Source: Ischnura elegans (taxonomy: Eukaryota > Arthropoda > Insecta > Odonata > Coenagrionidae). From it: 64,000 bases of DNA. The position numbers and the translations under genes were made by a program. Shown here one piece after another: positions 46,916-58,147 of this stretch; the first letter of the stretch is position 1; each line of letters begins with the position of its first letter. The notes beneath the pieces were generated by a model. That model made no database searches. It saw only the letters and a list, made by a program, of their open reading frames with translations, and had not been told where the DNA came from. Where the stretch lies: assembly GCF_921293095.1 (NCBI RefSeq), contig NC_060252.1, positions 6,262,001-6,326,000 of the forward strand. Reading direction: 5' to 3'.

Positions 46916-49124
46916 TCAAAACAACACCCGTCCCCGTTATTAAGTTAATAAATGATTAATTATGCGACACAATTAGTAATGAGGTGGACCAACTCATCCG
47001 TTTCTTCTGATCATGTTTTGGACATTTTCATCTCGTCTATTAACTTATCTGGAGTATAAAAAGTAAAGGAATCATTAATGATTTACTCGCTATCTTGATT
47101 TCTCATGCTAGCGATCTCTATACCCCACGGTCGGTGTTAAACGGATTATTTTATACGTTTGGACTCAACGTGTGAATTGAGATTGTCGTTATTGTAAGAT
47201 TCCAATTCCCGCTCCATTTTTTCATTCTCCAATGCTTTCGTTGATACAAGACATATCCCAAATCAAATGCTCAAAAGTAGCCTTTTCGTATGGATAGCCT
47301 AAATTCGGATGTGGTTGAAAGTTCGGAATAGTCGCTGGTAAACGCTTGGTCTATAATTCCAATATTATGAAAGGACTATGGATGAGAAAATTATACCTAT
47401 ATTTATTTTGATTTCTTTTAGTTTTTGCAGCTAAACATGAGGCTATTTGGTAATGGTTTCGTCATGCCTTGTGCCCCTTAGGGATCGCTCCTAATCGGTT
47501 TACTCAAAGCAATGTACTCCATTGCAGTGGCTGAGGATAGCTCCCCCGTTTTTTTCTCTAAAATTAAGCACCTTATGCATTGGCGAAACTGATGAACTTA
47601 CGGTTGCTTTTCACTCTCGAATATTGATCATATTGACGGCGTATTTACCTTGCACGAGGCGAAAATCTCGTGCACGTTTGCATAGCGTAGTGAAAGTGAC
47701 ATTATTGGTAATGGTACGTAACAATGGAAGGATTAATTTTACTTACACGAGGCAAAAATCGCTTGGAAGTTTGTAGAGTGCATTGCAGATGGAATTGTTG
47801 GATGTGGCATTGTTGAAAATGGTACACACAATCGAGGGATTGAATAATCATGCATGCAATTTCGAGGGAGGCAGTAGCTTCACATATTATAGTCTTAGTG
47901 TCCTCTCTTCCTGCTGTTCATCCCGCTGTCCGAGGTGGTCGATACTGGACACACTGACCCCAAAGTGGAGAGTGTCTCCTCGGATCGTGAAGGCGACTTC
48001 CTCTCACGAAATCATCATCTTCATAATATAGGAATTCTTAGATTGGCATTCTGAAGCGCTCCAATTCTCCCTTTAGCAGCAATATCCCTTCGTCTCGTCC
48101 TATTCCGCTTCGTGTCTACCCCATAGTACATACTCTTCTTATCGCTAATCATAATCTTCTTTCTATCTTTTGACTTCATTAATTTCCCTCCATAATTAGA
48201 CTTAATGTTATGCAAAAACGGGATTTGTATGTTTGTAAGGCTTTAAAAGAGATGTAAATGGCTCTTCAAGCAATATTCCTGCCCATTTTACTTGAAACTA
48301 ATACCTTATCTTTATCGAAATTCATTTTTTTGGAGAGAATCTATAAATATTCGGAAATTGCGCTGAGTACATTGTTGCGTGCGATTCGCTTCGATTTCCG
48401 GAGATTGTGTACGACGAGTTACAGTAATTTAGTGTTATAGTGACCGAGCACAGATCACAGTAATCCATAAGAAACTCGCGCTCTCTGAAAGAAAGGTCGT
48501 CGTAGAATGAGTTAGGTGTATAGAAGGCGGAAAAACAATCCTTAAATGACGATGAGACAGTTAACCGCAAGTTGTGGATTTTTTTTGGTATTTGCATGGA
48601 AGAATCAAAATTGGCGGAACTCTCTGCGTTGGTTACTTTTCTGGTCGAATTTCACATCTGTAGCTGTTTTGTTTGTGCTTGGAATGCATTCTAGGTAGGA
48701 TATATATTTTTTATTGTGGCGTAGTTCAGTGTTAAAGAATCTCCTTCTGGCCACAAAGGAGCATTTAAAGATGATTGATGGAAACAAAAAACATCTAAAA
48801 TATTCGTTTCAAATTGCAGATAGTAATTAAACGAAAGAAGAAAACGAAGAAAAATTTAAAAACAGCAGTTGAGGGAAATCGTTAGCAGAGAGAAAAAAAA
48901 TTTTAGTGTCACGATTTGCTCAAAACCAGTTCAAAGAACCGAACGTTTTATGCAACGGTTCTTATGCGAATTCGAGCACTTTGACTACCCAATTTCAATG
49001 ATATTTTATGAAAGCTGAAGCAGTTATATTTTTCTCATGGTGACTGTTTTTGCTTTAAAAATCGGCGGTCTGTAAAAGCTATGCCTGAGTTTAGGCAAAA
49101 TGATAACAAATACAGGATTTTCAT
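46916..49124. other. Unclassified DNA with an old tandem duplication
   Basis: 47647-47736 and 47741-47845 are diverged tandem copies: ACGAGGCRAAAATC, GTGRCATTRTTG, AATGGTAC and GGGATT-type blocks recur in order with about 15 bp inserted in the second copy. No gene is supported in the rest. Confidence 0.4.
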
Positions 49125-49560
49125 AGTCATTCCTGAACAATCCTAAGATTGGATTGACGCAGTTCTCTTCTCAATTATTTTATTCTATTTACTTCCACCT
49201 ATTTCTTATTTTTCAAATCCTTTTTTTATCAATTCCATATATTTGAATTCGAGGTTCTGCGCGGTCCATTTCTATTCGGTTCTTGCCATCCACTTGTCAC
49301 TCGACTACTGTCATCATCAGACAATCATGTCTCAAGATGTGTTCCAAAAGATTATTCTGTTTTCTCATTAAGATTTTCATAAGACTCCTCTCCTGCTCTT
49401 CTTTGGACTTGCTCATTCTTCTCTCGTCCGATCCTTGAGATTTTCATCATCCGTCGGTAGCTCTTCATTTCGAATGCCTTCCCCCTTGATTTCTCTGCTA
49501 GCATCATCGTCAACGTCTCAATACCACAGAATTATAATAAATCACATTCTAGCTGTAAGT
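49125..49560 (-). mobile_element. RTE-type LINE C-terminal fragment
   Basis: Minus-strand relics align with 28763-29412: the terminal GAACTGCGTCAATCCAATC block at 49149-49166, CATGATTGTCTGATGATG (RHDCLM-like) near 49315-49330, and the GCATTCGAAATG block (AFEM) near 49465-49480. Heavily decayed. Confidence 0.65.
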
Positions 49561-51437
49561 TCTGAAGGTTTGTTTCCCTACTTCTGTGCTAAAACACTAC
49601 CAAGGGTCAAATGGAGAAAACTCTGAGACGGCGTCATCGTGCACGTCGGGCACTCGGGGGATTAAACTTTATAAACAAATGAAAACGACCACACTCGGAG
49701 AGCTCTTGGATCTTTGAACGAGTCGCTCAACGAATCATTCATTTGTCATGGCAACAGAACTCGTTTTGAACTTCAAAACAATGTCCATTTTTATTTAAAT
49801 ATTTGACGTCATCCGCATTCGGAATTAGAGAATAGTCCTCACAGAACTGGCGCCATCTCTCGGTCTTCGCAGGTATCGATAGCCTAGGGTAAGGCGTCAG
49901 AGAGCCAATCAGTTAGTGTGAGGGTTCCTGTGGAGTCGAGTGGATATATCGAAACGAATGAGCCCTTTTTCCTGTTGCGATATCGATCGATCGCCTTCTC
50001 GCTCGGGGTGAATCGTCGCTGTCAATTGTTTTCACTTCCGGCTTCTCTTCATCTCGTCTGCTGCATCGTCCGCTGCACTTCGTTGCCAATTTATCTCGGG
50101 TATATTGGCATACCTGGAAAGTCTATGTACGGTCAACCCTTGCTTTGCGATATAAATCCTTGAATCCGGAGGACCGATCGTAAAGGAATTCCACCGTACG
50201 TTTCTACATCATTGCTCAACTAGGAAGAGCATCGGCGTATTAATATTCTGCTGTGTTAAAAAAATACTTGGATGAAAATGAGATGTAGAATTTCGTAATC
50301 GATGGCGTATTTTGCTGGTGAAAACAAAATAGGCGAGTTTTTAAATCATCTCAGATGGTGAGCCGAATCAGTCCGGTTGTGCAAACTATTATTTTTAATA
50401 TGATTGCGTCATCTTTTGGTACTTTGCGAATATTACGCTGTGACTTGTAGATGCTGAACTGAAGCTGTCGCCGCTATCACGCAGAGGCGTTGAAATTAAT
50501 GTTAAGGACCAAATGAGAACAAAAGCGAATATTTACAAGTCAATGACTTCAGCTGTGCTGCGAGTCGAAAATTGCGTTACGCCTTGGGTTGAAGGAGCCG
50601 CTTGAATTATCCACTAAAAATAACAAAAAACAACGAATCTACTGCTTTTGACTCTCGTGAAGTGAATGCGCGTTTGCAGATTGGAGATGGATGCGGAATG
50701 ATAGTCGCCACAGTCAATTGTTTTCTCCACATCTCATCTCATGCTGCTTCTCTCACTTCATCCATTGTTGCCGATCAAATTTGTAAGCATTGACGAGCTC
50801 TAAATCGAAGCAACGTGCCCTGAGTGACTGATATATTCATTCATCGAAGCTCAGCCCAAACTACTCAACATATAGCAACGGAAATTTCAGTTTAAGTTTA
50901 TTGTACCATGTATTGACACACTAAGAAATGTTTTTTGGGAGAAAAAAATTTCGGGCTAGTTCCTACTGCATGCGTACGTAATAAGGCGAGTCAAGAGTAT
51001 CGCCACACACGCACGGTTGTTAAGCCAGGCGTTGGATTCTCGACTCGTGGGCAGGCGACTGTCTCTTGTTCTGTTTGGCCCTCTCTTTAATGAACGTTCG
51101 TGTTCGCGGAATCGAGGGAGCTGTGGCTTATATTCTAGGAGACCAATCGGAATTCCAGATGGCGGAGGACCAATGGGTGGCCACCGTTAAACACGTCACA
51201 ATATAAGTCAGTCTCTCTCTCTCTGCTCATGTTTACACGAGTCTCGACAACGCGACGAAAGGATTTCCCCTTCACTTCAAACTGCTGTCCCTTTCTCCTC
51301 GCTCATGCATCTCAAATGGAGCGGAGACTCAGTTTTATTGGCCGCTCGTTCTATATCGAAAGAAGTCGGAAGTATTCACTTTCTACGGAGGAATAGGGAG
51401 ATATTTTGGCTTCCAAATCTATTGATCACATTGGTCC
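49561..51437. other. Unclassified DNA with a shared repeat
   Basis: 49768-49822 is the partner of the repeat at 39071-39130, containing TGACGTCA at 49804-49811 and preceded by TTGAACGAGTCGCTCAACGA. No coding or RNA gene is supported. Confidence 0.4.
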
Positions 51438-51445
51438 ATCCCCGC

Positions 51446-51709
51446 CAGTGGCGTAGCCAGGGGGGGGAGGTCCGGGGGGTCCGGACCCCCCCCCCCCCGA
51501 AATATGAAAACACAATTATTTTCCTTCATAAAAGAAAACAAAATGTTAAAAAATCATGAATTTACTAAATATTTTTAATAAATAAAGTTTTTTTTATTAT
51601 GAAAAGTGTTAAAATTAGTTTAAAACCCATTACTTAGTGCATTGTTCTTAAAAAAGTTCCCCCCCCTGGTTTTGGATCCTTCCGAACAAAATTCATGGCT
51701 ACGTCACTG
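51446..51709 (+). mobile_element. hAT-type MITE with perfect 8-bp target-site duplication
   Basis: A 264-bp element starting CAGTGGCGTAGCCAGG and ending TGGCTACGTCACTG, flanked on both sides by ATCCCCGC (51438-51445 and 51710-51717). G runs then C runs follow the left end, and a C run precedes the right end. The AT-rich interior contains TGAAAAGTGTTAAAATTAGT, shared with the copy at 10869-11130. The intact duplication points to a relatively recent insertion. Confidence 0.92.
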
Positions 51710-51717
51710 ATCCCCGC

Positions 51718-52325
51718 TGTATCACTGATGCATTAAAAAAGGAAGCGCATGTGTAAAGAACTTTAAACGCTTTATGGAGTTCTCAACTTACGATTTATTT
51801 CCTCCTGTGGAGAAAAAAGTCTCTCTAAATATACACACTCCACACTATGAGCTACGCAACCAGAAGAATTGCCGAGAAACATCCGAGGAATAGGTGGGTG
51901 GATGGAGAGGTAGGCTGGGATGAAAGTTGTTTATTTGAAATGACGACAGTTAATGACAAAACGACCCTATTTTTTTCGGGGTCCAGAGTCTTAGGGCCAC
52001 TGATGGGATCGTCCCGGTTCAAAGTATTCGCTCTACACCACTAATTACCAAAATCCTCCGGGAGGGCGACGTTGACCAGGAAAAGTAACTGCTCTCTCTC
52101 TCTCTCAGGTCTGTATAGTGAGTATGTGAAGTTATCCACTCTGCTTTGAGATTTGGAACGAGCAAACTATGTGAACAACGAAAACATAAACGTAAAATTA
52201 GTGACCATAGGGCGATGCGCAGCTTTTACACAAATTAGACTGGGATCCGCTATGCACTCGGAGGCTATCTACTAGGCATATATTGATTGAGATATCGAGA
52301 ATAGATACCTTTCAGGGTAACGCGA
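51718..52325. other. Unclassified DNA
   Basis: A CT repeat at 52092-52106 is directly followed by AGGT. No gene is supported. Confidence 0.4.
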
Positions 52326-52445
52326 AGAGCATCGTGTCAGAACTCCACTATCTTTCCAGGTTCGACAGAAACAATGTTATGAGGAAGGATATTTTGCCGA
52401 ACGGATAGGTGTGGGAATTCGTATTTTCCCTGAGCAGTGAAGGAC
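52326..52445 (+). mobile_element. CR1-like LINE fragment (coding end)
   Basis: Plus-strand sequence matches the last codons of the CR1-like reverse transcriptase frame: CTCCACTATCTTTCCAGG, GGATATTTTGCCGAACGGAT, GGGAATTCGTATTTTCCC. It is shifted by small indels and the flanks do not match, so only this piece remains. Confidence 0.65.
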
Positions 52446-53037
52446 TCAAATGAACGCGAGGCAGTCATCGCACTCTTTAATTTTCTATTGCAAATACTTA
52501 CAGGCAGCAGGTTTGCCCTAACATCTCCAGCCGCACGACTGTCGAGGCGGTTAGGCAGGCTTAGTGGCATGTGGATGTAAATTCCGACTGTATTCCCTCC
52601 CATTCCATCCAACTGACGGTTACATTCCGACGATCTGGTGCCTTGCTAACAGATGTCCTGCCTAGGGTTCCCGGTCCGATTGCTACAGCATTCTGCGGAG
52701 TGTGCACTTGGGTGCAAGCGTCCGGATTGGATCGATTGGAGTGAACAGGCGAGGGCAGCAGCTGCAGGTTGCTTTTGGTCGGGGCGAAGTAACGACAGGA
52801 TGAAGGATGGGGTGGCAACCAAAACCGAAAACGATTGTTGCGTACTTCCTCGCAAAAGCTTACGGCAATGCGCAGTGGACAATCTTTGGGAGTGGTAGGA
52901 CGTTTCCGAAAGCACCAACAATGAAGTTTACGTGAAGATGACGTAATAGGACAACGATCTCATGTGACAATTTACGAAGTGTCTCCAACGTAAAGACATC
53001 TAGCGGTCGTCGCCGATTTAAAACAAATGTACATCGA
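52446..53037. other. Unclassified DNA
   Basis: Overlapping frames of 81 to 91 codons occur on both strands at 52560-52921, none recognisable. Confidence 0.35.
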
Positions 53038-53253
53038 GTATAAACTCTTCTCGGGTAAGATTATGTAAGAGCGACTGCGTTTCGGGTACCGACTCGCTAC
53101 CCATTCTCACGGCTACTACAAATAAACTAACTATTTTTTATTTGCGGTTATTTCTTTTTTTTGTAGCCGTGAGAATGGGTAGCGAGTCGGTACCCGAAAC
53201 GTCGATGCTCTTACATAATCTTACCCGCGCGGTATCCCGAGAAGAGTTTATAC
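53038..53253. repeat. Large hairpin of Penelope-like element ends
   Basis: Left arm 53038-53116 and right arm 53163-53253 are near-perfect inverted copies, separated by a 46-nt loop. They differ by a 12-bp indel and a few bases. The arms include GGGTACCCGAAACGTCG-type sequence, and the right arm is followed at 53262 by CGCCGGGAAGG and AAATCTTTC. The Penelope-like copy at 29414-30290 has CGCCGGGAAAGC and AAATCTTTC in the same place, linking this hairpin to that class. Confidence 0.75.
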
Positions 53254-53582
53254 ATGTTGTTCGCCGGGAAGGTGTAAAATCTTTCATAATGTACATCGAA
53301 TTTCAAATGATGCCCATATTAGGTATCGAATTCATTAAAATTGCGATGGCCGCTAGGTGTCTCCGGTCAGTTAAAAAAAATAATTGCTAGTTCTTTTGAA
53401 TATTTTGATTCAATATAGTTTGTAAATGAACAGCAGACAAGGTACTTTTGATCTTAGGGTATGTCTGTCTGCCGAATCGCGCGCGAATTTCGCCGTCACT
53501 TTTTCGAAGATTGGGTGCTTTTCAAGGGCGACTGATGTTTTTGGTGAGGTCCATGGTAGAAATTGCTTCGGTTATCAGTTCA

Positions 53583-53640
53583 TCGTCACCAGTCCTAATC
53601 AATTTTAAGATCGGTTTGACGCAACTCTCCTCTTTATTTC
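53583..53640 (-). mobile_element. RTE-type LINE 3'-end fragment
   Basis: GATCGGTTTGACGCAACTCT is the reverse complement of the WRAASNQS-encoding end in the RTE-type copies. Only this end remains. The surrounding 53254-54132 shows nothing else. Confidence 0.55.
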
Positions 53641-54132
53641 GTATTAGACAAAATTCCATGATAAAATTTGTCTTTCCCAAGAAATACCATTTATTTTTTG
53701 CTTGATTTTGAATGATAAAAAACTTCAAACTCACCAGCTAAATAATTATTTTTCCGTCGTTAAGATAATATTCGGTTATACAGTCTGTCACAGTCCGTCT
53801 CTGATATCTCTCCTGTTCATCAACAGTAACAGTTATTTTCAGCTGATAATCTCTCATAAGGCGTATTTGACATTTTAAGGTGGTATAATAAGGTAATAAT
53901 AAAGGCCGACGTTGAGAAACGAACTTCAGTGTTGAAAGAAAAATCGAAAAATGCTGTGAAATTCCTGCGAATAGTTTTAATTATAATTCTGAAGTTCAAT
54001 TTATTCGAGAGCGTTAAATTTAATGTAAATACAATTTTCGATCGAAATAAACGAAATGCAAACACACACTATCGCAGGAATCAGTCAATCAAACCCACCA
54101 AACCGTCACATGGGGTGGGATTTTGCGCGTTT

Positions 54133-54694
54133 TCATCTACATCTACATACTACTCCGCAAGCCGCCTAAAAGGCGTGTGGAAGGGGGTGTTAGGTCACCA
54201 GCCGTTTACAGCTAAAAAAATGAAGTGCTCTAACGAAGTTGGGATTAGCGTTTATTTAAGTCCTTTATAGTTCGGGGGAAAAACGAATTCCCACATCTAT
54301 CCGTTCGGCAAAACATCTCTCTTAATTTATCGCTTCTATCGGACCTGGAAATATATTGGGACTCTAATATTATGTTCTCCGTGTCGCTCTTAAAGATATC
54401 CATTCTCAATTGTTCAAGCAATCTAAGCCTAGCGCGCAGCCTCCGAGTCTCCAAAGGCTACCAGCCTAAATCGCTGAACATCTGAGCAATGCTGCCTGTA
54501 CGCCCGTAGCGGTTTTTAACGAACCGCGCAGCCTTCCTTTGTATTTTATTCAGTTCGCAGATTAAGTCTTTCTTCACCGGACACCATGTTCGCTGCATAT
54601 TCAAGGTGCGGTCGGACGAGTGTGAAATAATACCTTTCTTTTACTTTCTCATCCGAAAATTTTCCCACAATACGCTCTACGAATCCTAATTTCT
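54133..54694 (-). mobile_element. CR1-like LINE, 5'-truncated copy
   Basis: It begins TCATCTACATCTACATACTA and continues with the shared GGCGTGTGGAAGGGGGTGTT block and the reverse transcriptase C-terminus. Frames are broken near 54460 and near 54590, where about two bases are missing relative to the other copies. Homology ends at about 54694. Confidence 0.85.
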
Positions 54695-56067
54695 ATCGGC
54701 GCGTCAAGTAATGAGGTGATCGCCCACACGATGCCTGGGGCCGATGCACGAATCCCAGTAGCGTGTGTGGCGCGGGATGATTGTATTTTTCCCGAACATG
54801 CACATAGGAAACATGTAATTGCTCCCTCAATTGCATGTGCAATTACGTGGCAGGGGTTTTAGCCCACACCAAGCATTCTCGCGTGCACGGTATGCGAGAA
54901 AGCTCTAGCTATCGACCATTCCGTAGTCCTAGTGACCATATCGTGCAGTGGTTTCTTAAAGTGAGTTTCAAAACTGTTTAATGGAAGACTAATATTTCAT
55001 TTGGCGGTGAATTCTGAAGTTGAATAATTCCTAAGTTATTACGTGCTCAATAATAAAATTTGATGTTTAATTATAATTTGGAGAGTTCTAACTTCGGTTT
55101 AAAATTATGCGTATCCGTGCGAAGGAAACAGGCGGTGCGAAGAAACAGAAGGTATAATGTTAAGTGGTATATTTAAAGCGAGAGATCATATCGTTCTCTC
55201 GGGACGAATGAATTTTCAAACCTCCCCTTTCTCTCTCTCTCTCCTTTCTTTGATGGTTTTCTGCTCATCGTCCAATAGGTATGCGGCTAGATTTTTCGAA
55301 ATATCCTCGAGTTGGTATTCAAATATGTATTTTGCCCTTACAATCGTTCAAAATATTAATTTTAAGATTTATACGACGTTCATTCAACCTTGTTCGCCAG
55401 CTCGTCAACCTAAATTCACCAGTGTGTATATTTTCTCGAATGGGATCTTCTTAACGCCCAATTTGGGATCTCCCGTCATCCCACAAGTTTTACAGTGAAT
55501 GAGTCATTGTGTCAATTGTATCAATGTATGGCGGGAATGCGTTTCCGCTCTCCCACCGAATTCCCGGCATCTGGCGAATCCATCAGGGACGATCTTAAAT
55601 AGCAGTGTGCGCCGAATAATACGTCTCATTCACTGTGGCGTTGTGTTGTTCCAGTGGCGAGAATCCGTGCGTCCGATCACGCTTTGGGGCGAATTATCAC
55701 TGAAGCGAGTTATGTCCGTGGAAATTGTTTCCATCTGCAGAGGAAATTGTGGCTGCCGCTGGGATTATGGCCCTTGGCTGGAATACCTCGACCACATCGC
55801 GTCCATTTATGGCACTCGACTAGAGGATAAGTATCGAAGTTAAGGGTCTTGAATTTAGTTTGGCTGATTACGGAAAATTCATTTGATCACACACAGCAGT
55901 ACCGCCATTTTAAATCGACACAGTATCAATTCATTATTCGATGGAATATAAAAACGCTAAGGTAACAGGAATACTCAATGAGCCTTAATAATATTTACCA
56001 CAAGTTATTTGTACATAAATAGGTGGACACTCAGGGAAGACTCGATAGAAAAGAAAGATGTCTATAT
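54695..56067. other. Unclassified DNA
   Basis: 54700-54960 is richer in GC and contains TGCAATTGCTCC with short inverted words. The 113 and 114 codon frames at 55157-55843 have no recognisable domain. Confidence 0.35.
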
Positions 56068-56552
56068 ATTCATAATACCTCTCAAGCTGGCTCATTTGGT
56101 GTGTGGCAGGGGGTGTCAGGACACCAGCCGTCTACGCATTAAGACCAAATGCTCAAACTATTACGACTAGCATTTATTAAAGTCCTTTATGGCTCGGGGG
56201 TAAAAAGAATTCCCATATCTATCCGTTCGGCAAAACATATCTCTTGTTTTATCGCTTCTATCGGACCTGGAAATGCAGAAGGGTTCTAGTATGGCGTTCT
56301 TCGTGTCGCTCTGAAAGATTTGATTTATTCTGAATCGGTCAAGCAATTTAATCCTTGCGTGTAGCCTTCGAGTCTCTAGGGACTCCCAGCCTAATTTGTT
56401 TAAAATCTGTGTCGCGCTTTCAGTATGTGGGTAGCAGTTTCTGATGGATTTAATTAAGTTCACGGATGAAGTCTTTCTGCGCCTGATTCCATATGCATGC
56501 TGAATATTCATAGTGTGGCCGTACGATGGCGAAATATCATCTCTATTTTACG
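56068..56552 (-). mobile_element. CR1-like LINE, diverged 5'-truncated copy
   Basis: It matches the other copies through GTGTGGCAGGGGGTGTCAGG, the terminal coding region (DMFCRTDRYGNSFYPRAIKD) and the GWESLETRRL block. It is more diverged than 54133-54694, and the frame breaks near 56450. Confidence 0.8.
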
Positions 56553-57829
56553 AGTCTTGTTGTTTTCTGGGAAATGGCAATTTTGCTAGAGCCTGAAGAG
56601 AGATCGATATGATTATGCAAATAATAATTAATTAGGGAAGATCGGCAGTATTCACGAAAACGCTCGAGAAGGTATAATCTCTGGTGAGTAGTAAGGAATG
56701 TAAATGGTTGGATCTATGGGGAACAGCTGTTGGACACAGTTCAGTGTGATGTTCATAAATTTGGAGTGTGATTTTATTCTTTAACGTGTGAGATGTGGGG
56801 CGATGAATGGAGTAGTATCGAACCATTAGGAGCGTTCATCCACTTTCGAGAACACGCATATCTCCACTTATGTCAATCGCAACAGACCCTATATCTACTA
56901 AAATATCGAATCTATGGTTACCGAGTAATCAAATGCTTTGCACTCATTCATGCCGTCTGTAAAAATTTATTAAACCATTAAAGCTATAATAATTTTTTTA
57001 AATGTCCATTGAAATGTATTCGCGAAACTTATGTAATAAAGGGAGTCGGTTTTAAAATATTTCCCTTATTACCACAAGCATTAGTTTTTGGTTCGTTTTG
57101 TCTTAATTTGACGAGTTTTTAAAAGCGTATAATGGTTTTTGAGTCAGCTCTTCACATAAAGCAGCACTAGTATGTTCTTCACACATTATTTGAACACTTA
57201 ATTCCTTACGATTGTAGTTCTTGCTCTTATGTCTAAACTGTTATTATTTTAATCTCTTCAGAGGCATTTTATTGAGGTCATAAAGGAGGTCATTGTTATG
57301 ATTTAACTTCCCTTTCATCCCATCTCTAGGAATCCCATTCCACCTAGGAATAGGAGGCAGTTTTCGCCCAAGGGATGGGGGTTGGGCACGCCAGGGGGCT
57401 AAAAATCCTTTCCCTATTCACGCCACCCTCCCCCGGAATTCCGAAACACTTTCGGCTCCAAAGAGGAAATTTACATATTATGGCGGTAGGTTATGGTTCA
57501 ATATCCTCAGACTGTATTTCGCATGGCGGACGTCGGATTAACTGATTATGCGGGAAAGTGAAATGTGACGACAATTGAAAGCGAAGAAGCGTTTTGATAT
57601 GGTAGCCAGCAGGCCGCTCGTCCTTTTTCAATTCATGATTTCAAAGATAAAAATGAGTATTCACTGCGAAAGAATGGCTTTTCTTGTACTTCAAAACCGT
57701 TGATCGTTGAGGGAATGGTATTGGAGTAATGAGTTGCAATTTTAGAAAGAGAAATTTATTCGACTTGGGTCTCAATCATCGTCAGGGTACAAATGATGTT
57801 AAGTTACGTCTTTTGTGACATCATATTAG
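56553..57829. other. Unclassified DNA
   Basis: No supported feature. Confidence 0.4.
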
Positions 57830-57906
57830 AACCCCACTACATTTCTAGATCCGACAGAAATGATAACATAAAAGACATGTTTTGCCGAATGGACAGATAT
57901 AGGTAG
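57830..57906 (+). mobile_element. CR1-like LINE fragment (coding end)
   Basis: Plus-strand codons read EPHYISRSDRNDNIKDMFC followed by RMDRYR, equivalent to the C-terminus of the CR1-like frame. Neither the 3' tail nor upstream codons are present. Confidence 0.75.
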
Positions 57907-57994
57907 GAGCTCAATAGGCATTAGGATTCAAGTAAGACTGTAAGGCCGTCGAAAACATCTGAGGGTGTATGGTCATAGGTTTTCCAGGCGTATC

Positions 57995-58147
57995 AGGTGC
58001 AGAAACGTTTATCGGGTTTTCCACCGGTTGATGTCGCATCTCGAATTCGGAAGATCCCCTGAGGATGATCAGCAAGTCGCTGCTCGAAACGTCGGGAGAC
58101 ATGGACGACATCAACCGGTGGAAAACCCGGGAAACTTTTCTGCAACA
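57995..58147. repeat. Second hairpin of Penelope-like element ends
   Basis: Left arm 57995-58036 and right arm 58106-58147 are inverted copies (CGACATCAACCGGTGGAAAA on the right). The loop contains CCTGAGGATGATCAGCAAGT and GCTCGAAACGTCGG, which match the 3' region of the Penelope-like copy at 29540-29610. It has the same architecture as the hairpin at 53038 but a different sequence, so it is probably a second lineage. Confidence 0.7.

Noticed and set aside
52092-52110. CT repeat followed by AGGT as a splice acceptor
   Set aside because: A pyrimidine microsatellite next to AG is expected by chance, and no coding frame follows it.
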